This document shows positions 25,855-32,730 of a stretch of 64,000 nt of DNA, piece after piece. The DNA comes from Streptomyces odontomachi (lineage in GTDB: Bacteria > Actinomycetota > Actinomycetes > Streptomycetales > Streptomycetaceae). The DNA lies in contig NZ_JAMJWG010000010.1 in assembly GCF_024435355.1 (NCBI RefSeq), forward strand, positions 62,001 to 126,000, read 5' to 3'. How positions within the stretch are numbered: position 1 is the stretch's first letter; every line of letters starts with the position of its first letter. A program made the translations under genes and the position numbers. Below the pieces are notes generated by a model. That model saw only the letters and a list, made by a program, of their open reading frames with translations. It did not search any database and was not told the origin of the DNA.

Positions 25855-26409
25855 ATGGCGTCGGTTATGGGTCTGCTGGAACAGCGTGAGCTGGCCGCTC
25901 GCCGCCGGGTGGACGAGCTGCGGGAGGAAGCCGACCGCATCCAGGCCGAGCTGGCCCTGGCCGAGCGGGACTGGAAGGAATGGGCCATCGCCCGCTCGCG
26001 GGTCGGCCAGGTGCTGGCCTCTGGGGACGACACTGGTCCGGAGCCCGCGTCAACCGGCCAGGGGGCATTGGCCACCGAGGGGCAGGCTGTGAGCCCAGAT
26101 GCGCCGGTGCCCGGTAAGACAAAGCCGAGAGCGCAGGTCCCGGTGTGGTGTGAGGGACTGGACGGGTCGGTGCTTTCGGCGGACTACCAGCACATTCTCA
26201 TGGCGCTTGCAGACCGGTCCCGGCTCGGGCAGGGACCGATGACCTGCCAGGAGATGGCCGGAGGCTTCGGTATGGAGGTGGTGCCGGCGCGGGTGGAAGC
26301 GTTGCGGTCGAAGGCGAAACGGCTGGTGGCCCGCGGCTGGGCGGCCGAGCCGACACCGGGTGGGTTCACCCTTGCCCAGGGTGTGGCCGGGCCAGGCGGC
26401 GGATCATGA
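25855..26409 (+). CDS. Coiled-coil/winged-helix-like IS-associated protein
   Basis: 184 residues from the ATG at 25855, which has GGAGG six bases upstream. The N-terminal half is a coiled coil (ELAARRRVDELREEADRIQA, LALAERDWKEW). The C-terminal half (LSADYQHILMALADRS, QEMAGGFGMEVVPARVEALR, KAKRLVARGW) looks like a helix-turn-helix or winged-helix domain. Similar proteins occur next to transposases in Streptomyces, which I recall without being able to name a family. The last 44 bp overlap the end of the convergent IS5 transposase gene, so the terminal GVAGPGGGS may be encoded by IS sequence. A regulatory role in transposition is possible; not shown. Confidence 0.55.
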   Translation: MASVMGLLEQRELAARRRVDELREEADRIQAELALAERDWKEWAIARSRVGQVLASGDDTGPEPASTGQGALATEGQAVSPDAPVPGKTKPRAQVPVWCEGLDGSVLSADYQHILMALADRSRLGQGPMTCQEMAGGFGMEVVPARVEALRSKAKRLVARGWAAEPTPGGFTLAQGVAGPGGGS

Positions 26410-27184
26410 GCCAGGTCATCGACCAGTAGATCATCGCCTCGGCGCTGGTGGTGCGGCGTTCGAAGTCGCGCACCAGACGGCGGCTTCGCATCAGGTGGGC
26501 GAAACAGCGCTCGACGATCCACCGCTTGGGCAGGACCACGAAACCGCGCATGGTGTCACTGCGCTTGACGATCGCCAGGACCTGGCCGAACGCGGTCAGG
26601 CAGTGCTCGATGAGGCTGCCGGTGTAGCCGCCGTCGGCCCAGACCAGGGCGATGCGATGGTGGGTGGCGGCCACCTGGGCGAGCAGGACTTGCGCGATGG
26701 CACGGTCACCCATATCCGCGCTGGTGACCCTCACGCCCAGCAGCATGCCGAGAGTGTCGACCACGACGTGTCGCTTGCGGCCGTTGATCAGCTTGCCGCC
26801 ATCGAAGCCCCGGCTGTCCCGTCCCACGACAGCATCCGCCTTGATCGACTGCGAGTCGATCACAGCGACCGTCGGCTCTGAATCCCCGCCCAGCCTCTCG
26901 CGCACCCGCCCGCGTAGCCGGTCGTGGAACTCGGTGATCAGCGCGTTCTCGCACCAGCGCCGAAAGAACGCGTAGACGCGGTCCCAAGGCGGGAAGTCGA
27001 CGGGCATCGCCCGCCACTTGATGCCGTTGTCGACCAGGTAGCCGACCGCATCCAGCATCGCGCGGTGACAGTACGCCTCCGGCCGGCCACCGCGGCCCTG
27101 CATCCAGCCCGGCACCGGCAGCAGCGGCCGGACCGCCGCCCACTGCGCATCGGTCAGATCGGTCGGATACCGGCGCTCACGCAT
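26366..27184 (-). CDS. IS5-family DDE transposase
   Basis: 272 residues from MRERRYPTDLTDAQWAAVRP. The N-terminal domain of IS5-group transposases is followed by the catalytic triad: Asp in AVIDSQSIKAD, Asp in LVWADGGYTGSLI and Glu in RWIVERCFAHLMRSRRL. DAVGYLVDNGIKWRAMP is also typical. The frame is open 33 codons upstream but the ATG at 27184 gives the family N-terminus. The gene appears intact and could be active. Terminal repeats of this IS are not clear; GGTTCACCC at 26364 and an inverted GGTCACCC near 27235 are candidates. Confidence 0.88.
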   Translation of the reverse strand: MRERRYPTDLTDAQWAAVRPLLPVPGWMQGRGGRPEAYCHRAMLDAVGYLVDNGIKWRAMPVDFPPWDRVYAFFRRWCENALITEFHDRLRGRVRERLGGDSEPTVAVIDSQSIKADAVVGRDSRGFDGGKLINGRKRHVVVDTLGMLLGVRVTSADMGDRAIAQVLLAQVAATHHRIALVWADGGYTGSLIEHCLTAFGQVLAIVKRSDTMRGFVVLPKRWIVERCFAHLMRSRRLVRDFERRTTSAEAMIYWSMTWLMIRRLARPHPGQG

Positions 27185-27487
27185 CGGATGATCCGCGGCG
27201 TTTCCGAACCGGTGAGCCAGGCAGTCACACTCCCGGGTGACCAAGCTGGACGGCCCGGACATCGACACGGAAGACTTCGACATCAGGGCCTCACACTGCT
27301 GGGTGATTCGACACCAACGAGCTGTTCAGGAAGCCCTACTCGCATGCACCCAGCACCCGTGACCACCCAATCGGGATGCGCGTTCGATCAAGAAAACCCC
27401 AGGATCGTTACTATAACGAGCACTTACGCGGGTGGAAGCATCCGAGGCCGGTGCCGCGGGAGCGTGTACCTGGCAGGAGGGACTGGT
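27185..27487. other. Gap between transposase and the ComJ-like gene
   Basis: 303 bp without a recognisable gene. It should contain the right end of the IS5-family element, but I could not fix the boundary. The 27390-27430 part is A/T-richer and may carry the promoter of the next gene. Confidence 0.4.
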
Positions 27488-28009
27488 ATGGGGCAGTTGC
27501 TCGCCGCTGGGACTGTCGAGGTTCTCGTGGAGAACAGCACGCTCGGCCTGGTCGAACGATCGCGAGAGAGCGACATCTACTACCCGGATGCGCCAGCAGG
27601 GCGCTGGTTGCGCCCTGCCGAAGGGTTGGTCCACGCGCACTGTCCCTCGGACGTGATCGATGCCCGGGTGCGCGTGGAACTGTGGCAGGGAGACCCACCC
27701 GGCATCGGAACGTGGTCGCACAGCGAGGAAGCCGAAGTGTTCTTCCCCGCAGGGGGCCTGTGCATCTACACGCTGGGCGAGATCCTCCCCACGGATATCG
27801 AGCTGGACGCTCCCGGGCGATACGGCATGCGAATGTCATGGGCGTTGAACCCAGAACACGGCCCGTTCCACTCTCCGTTCAACGGGCAGGATAGTGCCCT
27901 GGAGCATGCCGCAGCTGGTAACGAGGTCGGCCTGGAAGGCGTGGATCAGTACTGTCTGGCGCAGGTCTGGTATCTCGACTCACATATCGGGCTGCCGCCG
28001 ACCAGCTGA
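27488..28009 (+). CDS. Small all-beta protein, possible ComJ/Nin-like nuclease inhibitor
   Basis: 173 residues with AGGAGG seven bases before the ATG. No signal peptide or membrane helix. Strand-rich and acidic: VEVLVENSTLGL, DARVRVELWQGDPPG, EEAEVFFPAGGLCIYTLGE, DIELDAPGRYGMRMSW. The order acidic turn, strand, VPF/VFFP strand, Gly-rich loop, then LDxPxGxYxxxxxW resembles Bacillus ComJ (Nin), the inhibitor of the NucA DNA-entry nuclease. A NucA/NucB-like nuclease fragment lies convergently 27 bp away, which supports an inhibitor or immunity role. The resemblance is by eye over a short divergent region, so the function is an inference. Confidence 0.5.
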   Translation: MGQLLAAGTVEVLVENSTLGLVERSRESDIYYPDAPAGRWLRPAEGLVHAHCPSDVIDARVRVELWQGDPPGIGTWSHSEEAEVFFPAGGLCIYTLGEILPTDIELDAPGRYGMRMSWALNPEHGPFHSPFNGQDSALEHAAAGNEVGLEGVDQYCLAQVWYLDSHIGLPPTS

Positions 28010-28021
28010 CGCGGCGGCAGC
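27991..28021 (+). terminator. Hairpin at the end of the ComJ-like gene
   Basis: 9-bp perfect stem GCTGCCGCC with its complement (27991-27999, 28013-28021); the stop codon is in the loop. It lies between two convergent genes and could serve both. Confidence 0.55.
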
Positions 28022-28036
28022 CCACACAGGAACTCG

Positions 28037-28572
28037 TCAGTCGCCGATGGCGATCACGAAGGCATCCTTGTCGATGATGCGGTTGTTCTTGTACCAGGCG
28101 TTGAGTCGGCGGAGCCGGCGTCCGGCTTCTTCGTTCTCCTGGCTGTCGATGTACTTCACCGAGTAGTCGTTTTCGTACTGGGGCCCCGTCGTACATGGAG
28201 CGGACCACTCCTTCGTAACTGGACACGAAGGAGAATTCCTCACACTGCACTCCGCCGCTTGGTCCGCCCGGCACATCACCGCTGTTGCAGTAGGCCCTGA
28301 CGACCGTGCGGCTGTCCGCGACACGCGTGCGCTGGGAGGCGCCGACCGCTTGAGGGATGCGGTGCAGCGGGTCGGTCGACTCGGCGCCGGGTAGGGTCTT
28401 GTCGCTCTTTGGGGTGGAGCCGGGGTCGTTCCGGACGTCGGCGTACAACAGCGGCAACAGGGCCTCCTGGACCGCTCGTGGCTCAACAACCTTCGAGCTA
28501 CCAAGAGGCCCTCTTTCCATGCCGACACCGGCCGCGATCACCCGAACGAGACTCCCATTCGACGAACACCCC
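28037..28572 (-). pseudogene. Frameshifted NucA/NucB-type nuclease domain fragment
   Basis: The minus strand first reads TPKSDKTLPGAESTDPLHRI, VVRAYCNSGDVPG and GGVQCEEFSFVSSYEGVVRS in one frame. Then, after a one-base shift in the GC-rich run near 28178-28192, it reads YENDYSVKYIDSQENEEAGR, RRLNAWYKNNRIIDKDAFVI and stops. CEEFSFVSSYEG corresponds to the family's CDEYPFASTxEG with the acidic catalytic region. ENxEAGRRL..WYxxNRIxDxDxF is the conserved end of the DNase_NucA_NucB family. No N-terminal part is present: coding stops at the 23-bp IR. This is either a broken gene, or an orphan C-terminal toxin tip whose shift could be a sequencing error. Confidence 0.7.
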
Positions 28573-28595
28573 TCAAGATCGGAAAGACAACAGCC
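28573..28595. repeat. Right 23-bp inverted repeat of IS-like block
   Basis: Inverse complement of 25745-25767 with two mismatches. It overlaps the point where the nuclease fragment loses its N-terminus. No clear target duplication flanks the pair. Confidence 0.7.
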
Positions 28596-28631
28596 TCTCA
28601 GCAAGACGGCCGTCTCGGGGGACAGCAGCCC

Positions 28632-28817
28632 TCAGACCCACTGCACCTCGGACTGAACCGCCGAGGAGCCCCTAGGGGGCGGCAGCGGCGTTCTAGGCGC
28701 TGTTTGGGCCAGCTGTTGCCGCCCCTTCTGCAAGCCGAGCGTGCTCAACACCGCCATCACATCTTCCTCTGTGACATCCGCCACAGCCTCAGCAATGCTT
28801 CGCAGCGACTCATCCAC
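28632..28817 (-). CDS. Small element ORF next to attR
   Basis: 61 residues, MDESLRSIAEAVADVTEEDV then MAVLSTLGLQKGRQQLAQ and a Pro/Ser-rich tail. GTG start with GGGGGAG five bases upstream. It starts 15 bp after the stop of the radical SAM gene on the same strand, so it is probably on the same transcript. The N-terminal 40 residues are helical and acidic. No family recognised. Position beside attR makes a directionality or regulatory factor conceivable, but there is no motif to support it. Confidence 0.4.
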   Translation of the reverse strand: MDESLRSIAEAVADVTEEDVMAVLSTLGLQKGRQQLAQTAPRTPLPPPRGSSAVQSEVQWV

Positions 28818-28832
28818 CCCAGCTCCCCCGTT

Positions 28833-30773
28833 TCAGCTGGTCGGAGGCGACTTCTTGACCGTCAGCGGCAGCAGCTTCTTACCGCTCTGGCTCAGTTGTG
28901 GCCATGTGTCGTACTGGGGGCAGACGCCGCAGTCGAAGCACGGTGTCCAGCGGCAGTCGTCGACCTCGGTCTCGTCGAGGGCGTCCTGCCAGTCCTCCCA
29001 GAGCCAGTCCTTGTCGAGGCCGGAGTCCAGGTGGTCCCAGGGGAGCACCTCTTCGTAGCCGCGCTCGCGTGTGGTGTACCAGTCGACGTCCACGCCGAAG
29101 GCGGGCAGCGTCTTGTCGGCGCAGGCCATCCAGCGGTCGTAGCTGAAGTACTCGCGCCAGCCGTCGAAGCGGCCGCCGTCGTCGTAGACGGCGCGGATCA
29201 CGGCGCCGATGCGGCGGTCTCCGCGGGAGAGCAGGCCCTCGACGATGCCGGGCTTGCCGTCGTGGTAGCGGAAGCCGATGGAGCGGCCGTACTTCTTGTC
29301 GCCACGGATCTTGTCGCGCAGCTTCTCCAGACGGGCGTCCGTGCCTTCGGCGCTCAGCTGGGGCGCCCACTGGAACGGGGTGTGCGGCTTGGGCACGAAG
29401 CCGCCGATCGAGACGGTGCAGCGGATGTCGTTCGAACCGGAGACCTCGCGGCCCTTCTGGATCACCCGGGTCGCCATGTCCGCGATCTGGAGCACGTCGT
29501 CGTCGGTCTCGGTGGGCAGGCCGCACATGAAGTACAGCTTCACCTGGCGCCAGCCGTTGCCGTACGCGGTGGCGACGGTGCGGATCAGGTCCTCTTCGGT
29601 GACCATCTTGTTGATCACCTTGCGGATGCGCTCGCTGCCGCCTTCGGGGGCGAAGGTGAGGCCGGAGCGGCGGCCGTTGCGGGTCAGCTCGTTGGCCAGG
29701 TCGATGTTGAAGGCGTCCACGCGGGTGGAGGGCAGCGACAGGCCGATCTTGTCGTCCGTGTAGCGGTCGGCGAGGCCCTTGGCGATGTCGCCGATCTCGG
29801 AGTGGTCGGCGGAGGACAGCGACAGCAGCCCGACCTCCTCGAAACCGGTCGCCTTCAGGCCGCGGTCCACCATCGCGCCGATGCCGGTGATGGAGCGCTC
29901 GCGCACCGGGCGGGTGATCATGCCCGCCTGGCAGAACCGGCAGCCCCGGGTGCAGCCGCGGAAGATCTCCACGGACATCCGCTCGTGCACGCTCTCCGCG
30001 AGCGGGACGAGGGGTTGCTTCGGGTAGGGCCACTCGTCCAGGTCCATGACGGTGTGCTTGGCGACCCGCCACGGCACACCGCTGCGGTTCGGCACGACAC
30101 GGCCGATGCGGCCGTCCGGCAGGTACTCCACGTCGTAGAACGCGGGGACGTAGACGCCGCCGGTGCGGGCCAGCCGCAGCAGCAACTCGGCACGGCCGCC
30201 CGGCCGGCCCTCCGCCTTCCAGGTGCGGATGACGTCGCTGATCTCCAGGACGGCCTGCTCGCCGTCGCCGACCACCGCGGCGTCGATGAAGTCGGCGATC
30301 GGCTCGGGGTTGAAGGCGGCGTGGCCGCCGGCCAGGACGATCGGGTCGTCGGCCGTGCGGTCCCTCGCCTCCAGCGGGATGCCGGCGAGGTCCAGGGCGG
30401 CGAGCATGTTGGTGTAGCCGAGCTCGGTGGCGAAGCTGACGCCGAGCACGTCGAAGGCCTTGACGGGCCGGTGTGCGTCCACCGTGAACTGCGGGACGTC
30501 GTGCTCCCGCATCAGCTTCTCCAGGTCGGGCCAGACGCTGTAGGTGCGCTCGGCGAGCACGCCCTCCCGCTCGTTCAGCACCTCGTAGAGGATCATGACG
30601 CCCTGGTTGGGCACGCCCACTTCGTAGGCGTCGGGATACATCAGCGCCCAGCGGACGTCACACTCGTCCCAGTCCTTGACGGTCGAGTTGAGCTCTCCCC
30701 CGACGTACTGGATCGGCTTCTGTACGTGGGGAAGCAACGCTTCGAGCTGCGGAAACACCGACTCGACGGGCAT
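28833..30773 (-). CDS. TIGR03960 B12-binding radical SAM protein with element-derived C-terminus
   Basis: 646 residues. The N-terminal region (YPDAYEVGVPNQGVMILYEV, FVLGVSFATELGYTN, GGHAAFNPEPIADF, DGEQAVLEI) is the cobalamin-binding-type domain. The radical SAM core has the iron-sulphur motif FRGCTRGCRFCQAG and FAPEGGSERIR, GLPTETDDD. The C-terminal CFDCGVCPQ cysteine motif follows. After PQYDT the sequence switches to WPQLSQSGKKLLPLTVKKSP, encoded by the inserted element, replacing the native EIQVGPTGKKLLPLTVVNSP (displaced to 23544-23633). Length and key motif are therefore preserved, and the protein is probably functional. ATG at 30773 (MPVESVFPQLEALLPH) is the family start; an ATG six codons upstream exists. 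Substrate unknown; partner gene probably 20141-21148. Confidence 0.92.
   Translation of the reverse strand: MPVESVFPQLEALLPHVQKPIQYVGGELNSTVKDWDECDVRWALMYPDAYEVGVPNQGVMILYEVLNEREGVLAERTYSVWPDLEKLMREHDVPQFTVDAHRPVKAFDVLGVSFATELGYTNMLAALDLAGIPLEARDRTADDPIVLAGGHAAFNPEPIADFIDAAVVGDGEQAVLEISDVIRTWKAEGRPGGRAELLLRLARTGGVYVPAFYDVEYLPDGRIGRVVPNRSGVPWRVAKHTVMDLDEWPYPKQPLVPLAESVHERMSVEIFRGCTRGCRFCQAGMITRPVRERSITGIGAMVDRGLKATGFEEVGLLSLSSADHSEIGDIAKGLADRYTDDKIGLSLPSTRVDAFNIDLANELTRNGRRSGLTFAPEGGSERIRKVINKMVTEEDLIRTVATAYGNGWRQVKLYFMCGLPTETDDDVLQIADMATRVIQKGREVSGSNDIRCTVSIGGFVPKPHTPFQWAPQLSAEGTDARLEKLRDKIRGDKKYGRSIGFRYHDGKPGIVEGLLSRGDRRIGAVIRAVYDDGGRFDGWREYFSYDRWMACADKTLPAFGVDVDWYTTRERGYEEVLPWDHLDSGLDKDWLWEDWQDALDETEVDDCRWTPCFDCGVCPQYDTWPQLSQSGKKLLPLTVKKSPPTS
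28888..28932. other. attR
   Basis: Right junction. Element sequence ending GGCCAT precedes the GTGTC core (28906-28910), then host sequence. Combining element halves from both junctions gives an attP centre with 7-bp arms GGCCATG and CATGGCC around TGTC, a symmetric site as expected for a serine integrase dimer. Confidence 0.85.
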
Positions 30774-30900
30774 CTGATTGCGAACCTTCATCAGCGGACA
30801 AGGGCGATCCCTAAGCGTAACGCGTCCGGCTTCGCCCCCTGCACGACGATCGGAGCGGCCCCACGGCCGCCGTTCACGCGCCCCGTCCGTCACGCGCGGC

Positions 30901-32556
30901 TCACCCATCCGCCGTCAGCTTCGCCTCGTGCTCCGCGGCGCCGTGCTCTTCGCGGCCGTACAGCAGCCCGTACGTGAAGGTGGTCTCACCCGCGGCGTGG
31001 GCCTGGGCGGCCAGGTCACGCAGGGCGTGGCGGGCCATCACGCTGTCCTGGTGGTCGCCGAGCAGGGATTGCAGGCGCTTGGCGCGCGCCACGTCCTGCC
31101 GGGCGCGGGACCCGAGCGCGGGCCTGGCGGCCTCGGCCGCGTAGCGCAGCCGCTTGGCGGCCTTGCGTGCCTGGTGCAGCGCGACGTCCCGGCCGTCCCC
31201 CGGCGGCCGGCCCAGCGCCTCGTCGAGGCGGCGGCGAAGGCGCCGGCGGTCGCGTCGGACGGCCTTGCCGAGCACCACTTCGGCGGGTTTCGTCGCGGCC
31301 GCGCACAGCGGCGGGGCGGCGAGCAGGGCGTCCAGCCTGCCGAGCAGGGCCAGATAGCGCTCGCCGTCGAGCACCGCGACGACCCGGTGCCGCGCGTCCC
31401 CGCGCCGGCTCTCGGACCAGCTGTGCAGTCGTGCGCCGACCGGGCCGGCGCGCAGGTCGGGCGGCAGGGCGTCGAGCCCGGCGGTCAGCCGTGCGGTGAG
31501 CACCTCGCGGTCCCGGTCGGCGCCCAGCTCGGCCGCGAGCCATTTCAGGTCCACGCCGATCGGGTCGGTGACGGTGCGGTCCAGCACGCTGCGGTACGTC
31601 CGCAGCACGCTGCGGGCCCGACGGGTGGCCACCCGCATCCGGTGCACCGCGTCGGGCAGTTCGCGGCGGACGGCCGGGTCCAGTTCGACCAGGGCGTCAC
31701 GCTGGGCGCCGAGGTAGGCGAGGACGTGGTCGGCGGCGGGCCCGTCGGGGGTCGGCTCCGGCTCGGCCGGGGCGCCGGGCCGCCGACCGGGTCGCCCGGG
31801 TGGGTCGGGGTGGTCGGACGGGTCCGCCCCGTCGGACGGGTCCGCCCCGTCGGGCTGGCCCGGCTGGTCGGCCTGTGTCTCGGAGGCGGTTTCCTCCAGG
31901 GCCCTGGCCAGCTTGGACGCGGCGCGCGACGGCCGCCAGCCGGCCTCGCGCAGATGGTCCTCGACCCGGTCGAGCAGCTCGGGCGGGCCGCCGTCCGCGA
32001 GCTCCACCTCGGTCTCGGTCCACTCCGCCGTGCCACCGGCGTCACCCGCATCGATGCCACCGGCGCCCTCCGTGCCGCCGCCTCCGGACCCGCTCAGCCG
32101 CTCCGCGTGCACCCGGTCGACGCTCACCTCGGCCAGCGGTTCGCCCGCGACGTCCAGGAGATCGCGCAGGTGGCGGGCGTTGCGCAGGCGGATCACGGGG
32201 ATGAGCGGCACGTCCCGGGTCCGGGAGCGCACGAGTCCGGTGAGCGCGGCGGGCGGCTTGGGGTGCCCGGGCGACTCCTGGTCCAGCGGGGCGTGGATCT
32301 CGTCGCGTATCCCCTCCGCGAGGGACACCGGCAGCTTCAGGTGCCAGCCGGCGTCGGAGCCGCCGGTGCGGCGGCGCAGGGTGATCTTGTCGGCGGCGAG
32401 CCGGCCGTCGGGGGTGTCGTAGTAGACGGCGTCGAGGTGCACGACGCCCCGGTCGAGGACGGACGACACCCCTGGGACACGGCTGAGGTCGGGAAGGGCG
32501 TCCCCTTCCGTGTGGGACTCGTACTTCCGCTCGATCTCGCGCTTGGTCTCCACCAT
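30901..32556 (-). CDS. CYTH and CHAD domain protein
   Basis: 551 residues. The CYTH (triphosphate tunnel) domain occupies about 1-215, with the signature EIERKYE at residues 7-13 and KITLRRRTGG, WHLKLPV strands that bind polyphosphate with metal. A Pro/Asp-rich linker at about 225-265 contains short GADPSD repeats. The CHAD helical domain (about 270-540) has the histidine/arginine helices DAVHRMRVATRRARSVLRTY and LHQARKAAKRLRYAAEAARP. Such fusions are linked to inorganic polyphosphate binding or hydrolysis. Same strand as the radical SAM gene, 127 bp apart. Confidence 0.9.
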   Translation of the reverse strand: MVETKREIERKYESHTEGDALPDLSRVPGVSSVLDRGVVHLDAVYYDTPDGRLAADKITLRRRTGGSDAGWHLKLPVSLAEGIRDEIHAPLDQESPGHPKPPAALTGLVRSRTRDVPLIPVIRLRNARHLRDLLDVAGEPLAEVSVDRVHAERLSGSGGGGTEGAGGIDAGDAGGTAEWTETEVELADGGPPELLDRVEDHLREAGWRPSRAASKLARALEETASETQADQPGQPDGADPSDGADPSDHPDPPGRPGRRPGAPAEPEPTPDGPAADHVLAYLGAQRDALVELDPAVRRELPDAVHRMRVATRRARSVLRTYRSVLDRTVTDPIGVDLKWLAAELGADRDREVLTARLTAGLDALPPDLRAGPVGARLHSWSESRRGDARHRVVAVLDGERYLALLGRLDALLAAPPLCAAATKPAEVVLGKAVRRDRRRLRRRLDEALGRPPGDGRDVALHQARKAAKRLRYAAEAARPALGSRARQDVARAKRLQSLLGDHQDSVMARHALRDLAAQAHAAGETTFTYGLLYGREEHGAAEHEAKLTADG

Positions 32557-32603
32557 GGCCCGGCCTCACCGAATCGGCCTCGCACGCCCCCGCGGTCTGC
32601 GGG

Positions 32604-32625
32604 CTACCGTCCTTGTCGACGGTAG
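32604..32625 (-). terminator. Terminator after rodA
   Basis: 8-bp perfect stem CTACCGTC with its complement and a 6-nt loop, about 105 bp beyond the rodA stop and upstream of the CYTH-CHAD gene. Confidence 0.55.
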
Positions 32626-32730
32626 TCGCCTGGGACCGCGGGGTCAGCCCCTGGGCGGGCCGTCCGGGGCGGGGCCTGCCTGCGGAGCCGACGAGACCCG
32701 CCTGAGCACCGCCCTCAGCCCAGTGGCTCC

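Larger units (their letters stand above)
23629..28910. mobile_element. Integrated serine-recombinase element in the radical SAM gene
   Basis: A 5.28-kb insertion bounded by the 5-bp common core GTGTC at 23629-23633 (attL) and 28906-28910 (attR). Joining the outer flanks rebuilds an uninterrupted reading frame, CPQYDTEIQVGPTGKK on the minus strand, proving the host gene was cut here. Content in order: serine integrase, replication-initiator remnant, an IS-like block with IS5-family transposase and nuclease/inhibitor pair, and a small ORF next to attR. From memory the integrase of Streptomyces phage phiJoe uses a site in this gene context, and variable elements occupy it in several species. There are no phage structural genes here, so this is a small or decayed integrative element. 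Confidence 0.9.

Noticed and set aside
26924..27487. Upstream extension of the ComJ-like gene across the transposase
   Set aside because: The frame is open but overlaps the transposase antisense; the ATG at 27488 has an AGGAGG and starts the sensible domain.
23629..28910. Complete prophage
   Set aside because: No capsid, tail, terminase or lysis genes; only integrase, IS debris and small genes over 5.3 kb.
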